A stretch of 64,000 nt of DNA from Malachius bipustulatus. Lineage: Eukaryota; Arthropoda; Insecta; Coleoptera; Melyridae. Made by a program: the position numbers and the translations under genes. The stretch's first letter is position 1, and the number at the start of each line of letters is the position of its first letter. Below, in pieces: positions 1 to 10,704 of the stretch. The stretch spans positions 85,122,186-85,186,185 of the forward strand of contig OU342630.1 of assembly GCA_910589415.1 (NCBI GenBank). The letters run 5' to 3'. A model generated the notes under the pieces. That model was given only the letters and a program-made list of their open reading frames with translations. It ran no database searches and had not been told where the DNA came from.

Positions 1-266
1 ATAAATAAATATACACAAATAAAAAAAAATGCCTAAAAAATAAACTTAGAAAATACCTATGGCGGAAGTTTTTTATGCCATACGTGGGTATTTTATTTGT
101 AAGTTTGATTTTTGTTAATGCGTTTATTTTTAATTTAAAGAATAAATTAATAAAATACTTTTATTATTATCCCAAGTGGTCGAAAACGTGTATGGAATAA
201 TAGGATAACAATAATATTGTCTGGCCCAAGCGCGACTTTAATAAGAACCATTCAGATTCAGATATC

Positions 267-294
267 ATAATAATAATAATAATATTATTATTAT
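267..294. repeat. (ATA)n microsatellite that switches strand midway
   Basis: ATA repeats run directly into TAT repeats, so the whole 28 bp is a perfect palindrome able to fold into a hairpin. It is probably a slippage product. Confidence 0.8.
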
Positions 295-545
295 CCGGTT
301 AAGTAAGAATCTGTAGGCATGGGTAGAATAATACAGTAATTAAAGATAAGTTACGCCTCTGAAGTCTGAAAGAATGAAAGCCGATTTTATTCAGCGGCAT
401 AGAAAGGGAATTTTAATTTTATGTATGCCACATGTGGCTCGTGACGTCACAAAGCAAGCATCGGGTTCGGGTCCTGGCTCCTGCCTGATGCCTGAGTAAG
501 TAAAATAGAACGGACATGGGCCTATACGCGCTGATTATCTTATCT

Positions 546-657
546 GATCTCCAAGCAAGTAGGCAATAATAACAAATTTACCTTCCAAGAAGTGACATAC
601 CTACCGTCGATCTCCAAGCAAGTAACAAATGTATAGAAATTTTACCTTCCAAGAAGT
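546..657. repeat. Tandem duplication, 63-bp period
   Basis: Two copies (546-593 and 609-657) each begin with GATCTCCAAGCAAGTA and end with TTTACCTTCCAAGAAGT. They differ by a few substitutions and small indels in the middle, so this is a simple local duplication. Confidence 0.8.
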
Positions 658-1302
658 AAGCATTCTTCTAAGTAGGTATAATATTTGTCCATACTACAAG
701 TATTTATGACAGACCAATAAACCCCGTTAACAAGAATGTTCCACTTGCCGGCGAAGCAAATGTCCAAATAATTCGAACTTACTTTTTCAATGTGATAATA
801 GGTCATAAAGGGTCTATTGTGGACGATTCGGCAGGGCCCATATCTATAGTTTGCATGCGGAAATCAATAAATTAAAATACGAAAACTGCATGAGAGAAAG
901 TTACCTTTCTCCAGATTTATCTTTAGAATAAAACTAATTCTATTGAAATAACTTCTGGCAAAGGCTAAAATGTAGGTAGTACTAAATTAGCTAGGTATTT
1001 TAAATTTTGAATACCTATTTTAATAACTATAATGCAGAAAAAAAATTATTTTTTTTAAATATACGTACGTATAGGTACTAATATGGTACCTATATAGGTC
1101 CTATTGTACACATTCGGTGCATTTTAATTGTGATGTGATGCTATTCTTCTGCTAATTGTTCGGTTCGTGTACACTTTTGTATTGAGTTTTCAACAAAAAT
1201 CAAAATTCTTACAAGCAACTTAATTCAAATTTGTCTAGGTATTGAGGTGTAAAAACTATACAATTATTTTCGGACATCAAAATAGAGCGACTTTAATAAT
1301 AA

Positions 1303-2328
1303 TATACAGTGTGTCCAGTGTAAGTGGCATTACATGGGGATCTTGGAAAAGGCAAAAGAGATACAGGGTCGATTAAATTAGATAAAAGTTGCACAATTTA
1401 ATGCTTAATGAGAATCTGAATTTTTTCTTTGAATATTTCCAGTCGTTGCTGAAATATCCTGAAAAAACTGAAAAATTAAAATTTCTTATTTTAGCCATAT
1501 CTTTTTTATTATTGGGAATTAATTAATTATTTTTTGTAGGCTTACATATAAGTCGTCAAAAGCTATCCATTTGACATTATACAAAAATTTTCAAAGCCAT
1601 AACTATAGATCAGAGTTTTCATAGCCAACTTTTGTTTTTCTTATGGCCGCCATATTGGTTTTTTATGTCGTTCGGTATAAAATAAAACGAGGAAACCAAA
1701 AATTAATAAAATTTAAAAAAAAATTATTATTCAAAAATTTTATTCGTTTTTCGAAAAAAAAACTTTTCATACCGATTATCATAATTATGAAAGTAAAAAA
1801 CCATAAAGCAAATAATATTACATACTTCATATTAATGTAATTGGGTGAAATTTTTTTTTGTTTTTTTTCAGAAAAAAGAATATACTTACTTAAACAATTT
1901 TTGAATTTTTTTTTTTGAATGTTATTAATTTTTAGTTTCCTTGATTTATTTTACACCGAACGACATAAAAAAACAATATGGCGGCCATAGGAAAAACAAA
2001 AGTTGGCTATGAAAACTCTGAGATCTAGTCGGCTTTGAAAATTGTTGTAATGTAAAATGGATAGCTTTTGATGACTTAATGTAAGCCTACAAAAAATAAT
2101 TCATTATTTCCCAATAATAAAAAAAGATATGGCTAAAATAAGAAATTTTGATTTTTCAGTTTTTTCAGGATATTTTAGCAACGAGTGGAAATATTCAAAG
2201 AAAAAATTCAGATTCTCATTAAGCATCAAATTGTGCAACTTTTCTCTAATTTAACCGACCCTGTATCTCTTGCGGTTTCCAATAAGATCCCCATGTAATA
2301 ATGCCACTTACACTGGACACACTGTATA
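1303..2328. mobile_element. Foldback (snapback) element, family FB-1, copy 1
   Basis: The two ~500-bp halves are inverted copies of each other across the whole length. The outermost sequence TATACAGTGTGTCC (1303-1316) is mirrored by GGACACACTGTATA (2315-2328). Inner landmarks such as AAAGTTGGCTATGAAAACTC and the reverse complement of ATGGCGGCCATA recur in both arms. A TA on each side would fit a Tc1/mariner-type target duplication. No transposase is encoded, so it is a non-autonomous element. A related copy lies at 60299-61967. Confidence 0.85.
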
Positions 2329-3257
2329 AATCCATAAATGATTATGGAAATGAAAATTATTTTATTCAATGTAGCTTTAATGTTTGAAAAGTCGACCAGT
2401 TTGTTTATTCAAATTTTAATTCAGCGTTTAAATCAACGTTAAATTAAATCCGATGACATAATTTTCAGTTATCTAATTACGTTTTTAGATTTTATTCTAG
2501 CAACTCTCCTCACAGAAAAAAATTGAGAAAAAAGTACGATTTTAGCTCTTGGCGTGCTTGTCCCCCCTCCCGGTAACGAAATCACATCTCGAACTAGAAT
2601 CTATTACTTTTAATTAAATAAAATGAATATTAAAAATAATATATTAAAATAACTATATTTTCAATTATTGTAAGTATACCTATACATAATATATTCATAT
2701 ATACATAATCGTATATAATTGACAACAGATCTTTGTTATGTAGCAATTAAAGAACACTGCTATGGTGCAGTTATATAGCCTAAAGACGTAACTGCTGTAT
2801 AAAAATTTTATACCTGATCTAGAATGAATCTGTGTTATGTAACATTCATCTGCAAATGTTACATAATTAACACAGATTCATTGTAGATCAGGTACCTATG
2901 CTAATTTTTATACAGGCATAATATTATGTTACGTATTATTTATGCAAATAACTGCAGCACAGCGGTTAATGTTGGAAAGTCTACCAGTTTTTTTTAAATA
3001 AAATTTTAATTCAGCATAGATCAAACGTTCCGACATAATTTTCAGTTATCTAATTACGTTTTTCGACGTTCTAACACTGATATTTCTTCTCACAGAAAAA
3101 ATTCTATATTATACACAAGAAAAAAGCGCGATTTTAGCTCTTGTTAATGTGTTTGGTCTGCGACGAAATCACATCTCGAGCTAAAATCTATTCCTTTTTC
3201 CCTTGTATAAGAAATAACTATATTTTCAATAGTAAACTACCTAAATAAAATTTATTC

Positions 3258-3502
3258 ATTTGAAAACTATTAAGGACAAGACGGTGTCACAAATAAAAAG
3301 ATTTCATCATTTTTAATTATAATTAATTTCAACTTGATCTCCTGTTGTGAGTATTCATTTTTTAAATAGTTATAAAATTGTTGATTTCCTCTAATTTACA
3401 GTCTCCTGATGAAGATCTAAACTAAGATCAAAATATAGAGTTTAACAAAAAAGGATCACAGCTTTTATTTTTGACACCACTTGCCCTTAATAGTTTTCAA
3501 AT
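3258..3502. mobile_element. MITE with ~40-bp imperfect terminal inverted repeats
   Basis: The left end TTTGAAAACTATTAAGGACA is mirrored by TGCCCTTAATAGTTTTCAAA at the right, and the match continues inward for about 40 bp (GGTGTCA, AAATAAAAG). It interrupts unit B of the surrounding duplication, which supports an insertion. Its interior holds a degenerate hammerhead-like string at 3406-3440. Confidence 0.7.
3406..3440 (+). ncRNA. Degenerate hammerhead-ribozyme-like motif
   Basis: CTGATGA (3406-3412) is followed by a perfect 5-bp stem II (GATCT/AGATC), but the expected GAAA is AAAA and no UH cleavage dinucleotide follows. It looks like a decayed relative of the better motifs at 20.1, 26.5 and 61.2 kb and is probably inactive. 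Confidence 0.3.
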
Positions 3503-4024
3503 AATTATAACAACGGTGGTTTACAACATTCATTATTTTAAAATCTATTCATATACGTAAATATAATTCACAACGGATCTTTGTTATGTAGCAATTAAAG
3601 AACACTGCTGTGCTGCAGTTATATTGCATTAAGACGTAACTGCTGTATAAAAATTAGCGTACCTGATCTGGAATGAATCTGTGTTATGTAACATTTGCAG
3701 ATGAATGTTATGTAATTCTTCTTTTCGAGTTATTACATAACCGTTATGTAAAAGTGGTGCTTTCGTAATTATATTGCAAAGCTATGCATCTGTTATGTAA
3801 CAGTATCATATTGAATCAAGAAGGGATCAGTGCTATATAACAGTTACAGAATGAGCGTTACATAATATCACTATTAAACCTGTGATGTAGGCATGACATG
3901 AAAACTGTTCCTTTGTATTTATGTTACTAAATGATGTAAATAATACGAAACGGTTACTTCATTGTAACCATCGCAGACCTTGTTATACATCATTTACATC
4001 ACGTTGTTTTAAAATGCTTACATA

Positions 4025-5343
4025 TCATGAAGATGTAAATGTTATATAAATGATGACTCCGTGTTTACTGGGTTCTTTGGTAACAACCTTCAAGTCTTTG
4101 AATAAGGTCAGCATTTTCGTCAGGAATTCAACTTGAAATACTTCTCCTTTATATGCCCTATTAAATAATTTATCTTCATCGTTCAAGCCGCTGGTAGTAA
4201 ACCCAACATGAAGAAAATTAGAGCCTACATCTGTCACAAATCCTCTAACATCTAATGAGATTTTTTCACACTGTTCGACTACCCTAAAAATCATGTTTCT
4301 TAAATCATCCGGAGACATGGTATCCAATAAAACATATGCAAGAGGTTGCTTCCACTTTACTTTCCGTAGGCATATACTTGATGTCTTGAGGTGGATAGTT
4401 TTGAAAATAAATTAATTTATTCCCGGATCAACCATCCAACACTGGGTAGTTCTACGCAAAGTTCTGATGCTTGGCATAAAGAAAGTCTTGGCTAAAAATT
4501 TGTATGCTCTTGGACCAAGAAAATATACTGTAAGAGCGAATTGTTTATATTCACTAGTATACTTCTGCTTCCTTCTCTTTGACATTTTCACCTGTAATTT
4601 AACAAAATTAGCTAGGTTACTTGGCAAAAACCTGTCGCACATATTAAAAAATGGTTCAAGGTCTTCAACACCTTCACTTGATGTTTCACTTATTGTCCGC
4701 CCACGGAAAGCTTTCGGCTGCTTCCGGAGCTTCACCTTCCGAGGTGTGTGTAGTAAGACACCTGGGAGTCTGAGTGTCGACCGTTGCAGTTGAACACTGC
4801 TCTGCTTGTTCTGCTACTGCCGACGTTGATGGAGTGCCAGCAGGTTGACTTTCTCCTGATTTGTCAGTAAGCGAAAATTTAAAATGACTAATAGTAACTT
4901 ACAATAATCATAAATATCGGGGGCACTTCCTGCCTGAAAAAATCGGCATTCGCTAGCCCCCCCCCCCCCCCCTAATCTAATCACAGTCTAGTGAAGGTAA
5001 ATAATTACACAATCTGAGTCGAGGTAAATATACATTTAAAGTACGAACCAGACTTCCAGGTGAATATTGTAGCCACCGCATGTCCATGTAACCGCGTTCT
5101 CTCCAGGTTGAGAAACATGATGGTTTCGAAGTGCCAGCCACACAATTTGCAATTTTTATTGCAATACTTGGGCCCTTTAGCCACCAAGTCCTCCCTGCCG
5201 GCGTTAATGGCCCATATTCTGCATCTACAAGAAATTAATCCCGTAAAAATGATACACCCAAATCTGTTTATGGTAGTGATTTTAAAAATTTGATTACATT
5301 CCCATTCTTTAAAATAATATTTTAAAATAAAAATTGAGTACAA
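4025..5343 (-). pseudogene. P-element-like (THAP-domain) transposase, broken
   Basis: Three blocks read on the minus strand in family order. First, 5005-5343 holds the C-terminal half of a THAP zinc finger: a CxxC-like CKLC followed by WHFE, then AVATIF, matching the CxxC/C-H plus AVPTIF pattern. Second, 4412-4735 carries the TSEYKQFAL / YFLGPRAYKFL / PSIRTLRR segment typical just upstream of the P/THAP9 catalytic core. Third, about 4025-4370 has KWKQPLAYVL followed by VTDVGSN, the acidic motif of the RNase H-like core. Between the first two blocks, 4740-4890 stays open in a Ser/Thr/Ala/Glu-rich linker that needs a frameshift to join. The N-terminal start, much of the catalytic core and the C-terminus are missing, so it cannot make an active enzyme. 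Confidence 0.8.
4957..4972 (+). repeat. Homopolymer of 16 C
   Basis: An uninterrupted run of 16 cytosines lies in an AT-rich context between two exons of the P-like pseudogene. The length may be unreliable in the assembly. Confidence 0.9.
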
Positions 5344-5450
5344 GGAAATATTTTACTTACCTTTCTGGATCCTTCGGAAATGAGAAAAAACTTAGCCCAA
5401 CCAAACAGCAGAACATGACCTACAATTGGAGGCAGAGCACCATCGACCAC

Positions 5451-5826
5451 ACATCAGGTTGTTCGGAAAGTTGTTATCATGCCTGTGCTAGATTGACGAA
5501 TTTCGTAATGCTGACTTACAAATCTTACAAGAGGCTCATCTAGGGCCACTAGTCTATAGGCTAGATAATCAAATAGTTGCTGTTTCGATGGGCAAGTAAT
5601 GCCTGACGGCAAACAAATTCACTATCACTATTTATTTACAGGTATTACACCATCAGGTTGTTCGGAAAGTTGTTATCATGCCTGTGTAAGATTGATCAAT
5701 TTCGTAATGCTGACTTACAAATCTTACAAGAGGCTCATCTAGGGCCACTAGTCTATAGGCTAGATAATCAAATAGTTGCTGTCTAAATGGGCAAGCAATG
5801 CCCGACGGCAAACAAATTCACTATTA
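5451..5826. repeat. Direct duplication, ~180 bp, two copies
   Basis: Copies at about 5451-5632 and 5648-5826 share the string CATCAGGTTGTTCGGAAAGT and then run on nearly identically through GGCTAGATAATCAAATAGTT to CGGCAAACAAATTCACTAT. Differences are few, so the duplication is fairly recent. I do not recognise a coding function. Confidence 0.85.
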
Positions 5827-6199
5827 TTAAGGAGTCACCCGCTCGAAGTGCTCCACCGACTCTACGACGATGGGTGGATTTCGCGGATCAGTCGACACCG
5901 ATCCTGGTGATCCGTCTTCAGTAGCTTCAATCATTTTTCCTGGATGTTCACTTGGACTCCAAATGGACTTCCTGGACGTCAACTTCTTTTAGTTCCACCG
6001 ATGGTCTTGGAGGCGATGCTCGATGGTTGCTGTTGTTGTACTTCTAAATTTGTTAAAGCCGCTATCACTTGTAAAATGACATCCCCATGTTGTATAAATT
6101 GTTACGGTAGAAAAAATGACAAGACCCTATGACAATTTTATAAGTACATACTAAAATTATTGAAAATATTGAATTGTTTCACTTAAATTGACTTACCGG
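5827..6199. other. Unassigned spacer between P-like and Merlin remnants
   Basis: On the minus strand 5860-6100 reads as Gln/Ser/Lys-rich text with two stop codons, which could be an old exon of either neighbour. I cannot assign it. No repeat or RNA gene is visible. Confidence 0.3.
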
Positions 6200-7190
6200 T
6201 CAATAAAAGTGAGCTTCATCGTCGTCGGAACTCGATTCGGAGGATTCGTCTTCAACTGGTGGTCGTTCTGTAGGCTCTAACGGATTATACATAATTCCGG
6301 CAAGTTTAAAAAATTGGAAAACGGGTGCAAGTTCAGCGATCACGTGGATTTCAAAAACATATATTTGGCTAAATAGCCGACAAAATGTTTTTTTCCTGCC
6401 GTAGGAACCCATACAATCTTTCGCGTGACGCCACGTGGATTCAATTGAATTTGTGTGAGCCCCATTTTCCGGTGTTACAAAATTTAAAGTATGATTAACT
6501 TTCAAATGGTGAAATCCTTCATGCTCCAATGCATTATATGATTTCCAGCAATCGGAAATAATAGTGGTGCCCGGTAGTACCCACTCCTTTAAAATTGAAA
6601 CCAACGTGGCGGCATCACGTGTCTCCACGGGTACCAAAAAACACTTTCCGGAGTCCCGCTCGAGGCCCCCAAAAACCCATTGCCCTTTAACCCTGTGACC
6701 CCTGTGGTACTTACGACGACCGAACTTGGACTCGTCAATTTCCACAATTTTCCCTTCGCCGCCAATTTTCTCTTTCCGAGTTATATAAAACTTTTCGAGA
6801 ACTTTTCTACAGAACGACGCCCAGTCTCCTGCAGTCTTCGACGATATCCTCAATTGTGATTGGATGAACTGTATCTCACATTTGCCGGACCACAAAAGAA
6901 CAAAAACACATATATCCCGCAAAGATACTTTTGAATTTTCGAAAAAAGTGCTTTTCCTAAGAGAAACGCTGTAATTGCACGGCCTTTTTTTTCACATACG
7001 GATGCCACACACGCCCACTTAAACAAATCGAGACACGTGTTGTCCCGGCGCAGTCTCAGCACGTGACCTTGAGGACATAAATACGAGCCTTCCGAAGGCA
7101 AAGCACCCGATTCCTGTAATTTATTAATTAGTGGAAGGCCGTCGTCCTGAATACTCCACTCGAACAATTATTCAAACAAAGTCACTCGCG
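6200..7190 (-). pseudogene. Merlin (IS1016/ISXO2-like) DDE transposase, one frameshift
   Basis: The N-terminal part (6850-7167) has a zinc-ribbon-like pattern, CPQGHVLRLRRDNTC then KWAC and C, as in ISXO2/Merlin proteins. The C-terminal part (6200-6922) carries the catalytic order of the family: VEIDESKFGRRKYHRG, WVFGGLERDSG, IISDCWKSY and HTNSIESTWRHAK, which supply D, D and E. It ends in an acidic SSESSSDDDE tail. The two parts lie in different frames and overlap around 6900-6922, so a single indel there breaks the gene. A second small lesion lies near the start, where an in-frame stop precedes LFEW. Total length of about 320 residues is normal for the family, so this was a recently functional cut-and-paste transposase. 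A host-domesticated use is not supported because of the frameshift. Confidence 0.85.
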
Positions 7191-7199
7191 CCATTGTTT

Positions 7200-7640
7200 T
7201 AAAATGAAAAGAGAAATTGTACAAAAATGTGAAGGTAAAATAAAACACAGGTAAAGTACAACGTTCTTAACTATTCGACACTCGAAAAGTAAATGAGGAA
7301 TCTATCCCAACCCTCAATATTTCCCATTACCATCATACGCCCCATCCCTTCCACCGGCGCAACCATGAGATTTACATGCCTGTTGGAGCTGGCAAAGTTG
7401 TAAGGGTTTCGCAGCTGATGGTTCGTAGGCAGCATTGAGATACTTTTTATCACAATGGTAGGCAGGCATAATCCCTACTCCGTAGCGAGAGAGAGACGTA
7501 GATCGCATATTATTGGTTATTTGTGCGCGGTTACATTTGAAAATTTCATAATTTAATTTTTTTTTGCAAAAAGTAGCTTCCACCGCAAAAAACAAATTTG
7601 ATATTCGCGTTCAGGAAGGTCTCATTAATCAATTCCCAAA
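7200..7640. other. No recognisable feature
   Basis: Short open frames exist on the minus strand but none shows a motif I recognise. This is the gap between the Merlin and Harbinger remnants. Confidence 0.4.
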
Positions 7641-8045
7641 ATTTCAAAAAGATTGGCGATGTGGCCGGTGAAGTAAAATTATACCAAAATCGCTAACGAA
7701 TGTAACAACACCATTTGGAGCGACACCTATTAAAGCCTTCCAAGTATTTGTATGCTTATTACTACTATAATAGGTCGCTCTTTGTGTCTTCATGGATGAT
7801 CTACTTGAAACAGTCAACATTTCAGTACAATCTAAAATCATGCGACAGTTCGTAAACGAACTGAAACATGTCGGCAAACAAGTTTTATTTTTATCCCCAC
7901 TGGGGACGTTCCCTTTCATAATCTGTTTATACAGAATAGTGTGCAACACATGTAGCCACGTAATTACAATATTACTGACCGTTGCTTGAGAAGTGCCAAA
8001 TCTCTAGGCTAAGTTGGAATGTGGAAAGTTCTGCCTCAGTTTCAT
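7640..8045 (-). pseudogene. PIF/Harbinger (DDE_Tnp_4-type) transposase fragment
   Basis: Reading leftward from about 8035, a helix-turn-helix segment (LA, stop, RFGTSQATVSNIV) is followed by TWLHVL and CLPTCFSSFTNCRMILDCTE. Then come SSSM..QRATYYSSNKHTNTWKALIGVAPNG and VVTFVSD. The ILDCTE block, the YS.YK..NT.K pattern and the FVS block are hallmarks of the HARBI1/ISL2EU-type DDE_Tnp_4 fold; the D of ILDCTE is a catalytic residue. A stop codon replaces the aromatic residue before RFG, and the frame shifts after VSDFG, where the second catalytic D region should follow. Only the middle ~130 of ~350-400 residues remain. Confidence 0.8.
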
Positions 8046-9959
8046 TAGACATAATATCAACAACTGATCAATTTTTTTCAATTTTTTTCCACTCTCCAAC
8101 CTAAAAAATAATTAATTGCAATGTTTTTCAATAGATTGAATAGAGCCATATAAACGTTAAAATTCGGAAGTCCTGTATATAAGGCAATTAAATCATCCTT
8201 GTCTTTAATGTGGTCAAATGAAAATTTCATCTTCAAATTTTTAACTGCTCTTTTAAGTCTTCGTTTAATTTTTGTAACAGTGCAATTATTAACTTTTTTA
8301 TAACATTTCTTAAAGTGCTTTTTTTTAGAAATGTTAAAAAAGTTAATAATTGCACTGTTGCGAAAATTAAATGAAATAAGACTTTGCAAAAGTCTTTGAA
8401 AATGTTAACCGTAACTGCAAAAGGAAATAGAAGTTCAATAATATGCATATTTGTGACCCAGAATTTCTAACTTTGATGACCTCGTGTGGCACCGTGAAGA
8501 GGTTTAGAGCATTATTGTATTAAGATTTTTTACTCAAAATAGTCCAAGGAAGGTCGCCACGTGTAGCTTTTACACTCATACCTGGACGCCCTGTATAATC
8601 AAATTAATAATATACTATTAAGATACTGTGGTACGTAATTAAAAAACTGTGGAAAACTATTATTAAAAGTATACATTTTTAGAATTCCAATATTTGTTTT
8701 CGATTGATTTTATGTTCTTATACCTAAAGGTAGATTCAACGGTCGTCGCAAATTTCATGGAATGCTCTAAATTAATTTAGACTAGGTGAATATTCGTACC
8801 GAGGTAGGACCAATGTATGTGCATGGAGACGCAGAGACAATTACTTGTCCCACAATGTTGAATTCTCCGCTATTATCTTGAGCTCTAATATCCCTGGTGA
8901 CTACTTGCTCTGATTCTCCGGTGTCGCAGTCTGCGGTTGGGTTGTGACGCAACAACGCTAGTCCTGATTATCACCTCACAGGAGTCAAACCTTTTATCCC
9001 TTTATTTCTTGTCCGGAATTCGGTTTGCCAGCCACTTCTCATCTTGCCGAAATCCAGGGATAGAACGTTTTCTATAAGCATAGCATTCGGTTATGAAAAT
9101 TTTTGAATCGAGTTTCCGAACTCGGCAAACCTACTGCATTCGCTAAATATATTACCGTTAAACTGGATTTCTTGTTTCTCACGACTTGATTTATTAGTGT
9201 GAAAGTTGGCGTTTTGATGAAAAAGTAGAACAGACGTCCTTTCCTTGGGAGCAAAGTTTAAGGTCACCGGGTCACCTACATTTACACACACAGCTTGGAA
9301 AAATGTCTGGAATACAATGCATGATTTAAACCGTCCCCCGAAGTGTCTGGAGCATAGCTATGAGGAATGAATAATTATTCTCTAGTGCAGATATCTTTCT
9401 ATAAAAGTATTGTTTTCTGCAATATGATGCAAAATGATGCAAAAACGTAATAATGACGAACGTGAAAATTAATTATTATAATTATAATAACAAAATTACT
9501 GTTAGTTTTAATCTAAATGTTTTTAATTCAATTATGATGTTACAATAATAATTTATTATGCCTAATCGAATCATGAATAATAGATCAGTGCTTAAAACTT
9601 GGTTTATGATTAGGTAATAGGTCGATGATTGGACGAATATTAAAAACGATAGAAAATAATGAATTGAAACGACAAGGAATTAGGACTCACCCCAACTTCT
9701 ATTCTGACCTGCTCTCTTCTGGCTATGGAATGGATTGCCGCTGTCTTAGATTGTTTTGGACCCTTCAGCTCCTGTTGATGATGACTTCCAATAATTGATT
9801 CTTTGGAATTCCGGGTAATCGCACTACCGAACTAGTAACATGCGCGCTTAAATGGAATGCAGAAATGTTGCTCTCGAAGTTGACGAACATTACTTACGCC
9901 GATCAATCTCGACATTTCTTTATTATTAATTCGATTTATATTGATTTAATTTGATAATC
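8046..9959. other. Gene-poor stretch with one long hairpin
   Basis: No transposase or host motif was found. Besides the hairpin at 8263-8372, a TGGACGCCCTGTATA string (8563-8577) looks like a Tc1/mariner-type MITE end, but I could not find its partner. Minus-strand frames around 9072-9291 show no family signature. Confidence 0.4.
8263..8372. repeat. Inverted repeat with ~42-bp arms
   Basis: The left arm (8263-8310) contains AACAGTGCAATTATTAACTT and the right arm (8327-8372) its mirror AAGTTAATAATTGCACTGTT. They are separated by ~16 bp and have only a few mismatches; weaker pairing extends further out. Transcription would give a stable hairpin RNA. It could equally be a small MITE. Confidence 0.8.
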
Positions 9960-9974
9960 CGGCTCGAAGGACCA

Positions 9975-10370
9975 TGTCAAGCTATGTTGATGCGTTGCAC
10001 CGATTCACCGAACATTGTATAAATGAAGTCCATTCACCGAAATCACCGCTGAACGTTTTCAAATTATTGATCTTTGGTAAGCGGATTGAACAATTAGAGG
10101 GCGGAGAATTAGACGAAGGACCGCCGTCAGTGATTGGGTGCAACGAAAGATAAGCCTTCACTTGATAGTATTTGCGGTCAAATTCCTTCCGAATATCATT
10201 CTCGGGTTCCGGTTCAGGAGTCGGTTGTGTACATACATATGAGACAATAACAGAATGATGCTGTTCAAATTTACACTTGATTTGTTCGACATGTGCATAG
10301 CTCACTCCCAAAAGAGCTCTCACAGCGACCTGACCTTCCGCCAATTCTGCGAGATCGAAGAGCTCTGTAA
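9975..10370 (-). pseudogene. BEL/Pao retrotransposon gag fragment
   Basis: The minus-strand frame ends with SIRLPKINNLKTFSGDFGEW and a following TSFI. The LPKI..L.FSGD..EW string is the DUF1759 signature of BEL/Pao Gag proteins. The upstream part is a Pro/Glu-rich linker and a helical region starting near LFDLAELAEG. It stops soon after the signature, so only about 120 codons of gag survive. No protease or reverse transcriptase and no long terminal repeat was recognised near it. Confidence 0.75.
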
Positions 10371-10704
10371 TTCGAGGCTATATATGAGTTATCATAGGCC
10401 CTGAAGAAGAAAAATATATAATTAAATATCAATTTTTCAATACATAATCTTTCTATTTTCAACCCTTTATCTTGAATTAAAAAAATTCTCAACAATTTCA
10501 GAAGTTAGAACACACATAAAAATTCCCAAAAAAAAAACTGCTAAAAAGCTTTCTAACATTAATAATTACTTTCATACCGATAAAACTTTGAATAAATAAT
10601 ATTTGATTAAAAATTGGTTATTTATATAGTCTTTTTCCTTTGGTTTTCGTCGTTTATATACATTTTTCAAATAAGAATAGAAATAAAAATACAGTTCAAT
10701 CTGT

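Larger units (their letters stand above)
1..1302. other. AT-rich stretch without a recognisable gene
   Basis: I see no open frame or motif that supports a gene here. It holds a short palindromic microsatellite (267-294) and a 48-bp direct duplication (546-657), listed separately. The remainder is unremarkable AT-rich DNA with stop codons in all frames. Confidence 0.6.
2375..3715. repeat. Diverged direct duplication of a 0.5-0.7 kb unit
   Basis: Unit A (about 2375-2850) and unit B (about 2966-3715) share long blocks, including CGACATAATTTTCAGTTATC followed by TAATTACGTTTTT, and GTTATGTAGCAATTAAAGAA. Both end in a segment with the CCTGATCT...GAATGAATCTGTG string. Unit B is longer because a MITE (3258-3502) is inserted in it. 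In unit A, 2816-2892 forms a long hairpin around mirrored TGTTATGTAACATT strings. The unit is possibly the subterminal part of the neighbouring P-like element, by position only. Confidence 0.7.
2735..3865. promoter_or_regulatory. Cluster of TTATGTAA / TTACATAA motifs
   Basis: The octamer or a one-mismatch version occurs near 2735, 2835, 2859, 3583, 3683, 3707, 3733, 3743, 3792 and 3857, in both orientations. The cluster sits immediately beyond the 3' end of a broken P-like transposase gene. Subterminal repeats recognised by the THAP domain are known for P-type elements, but the known Drosophila site is different. A binding role is therefore an inference from position and repetition. Confidence 0.4.

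Noticed and set aside
4467..4793. A 108-codon plus-strand frame as a gene
   Set aside because: It is the antisense shadow of the P-like transposase block, whose minus-strand translation has clear family motifs.
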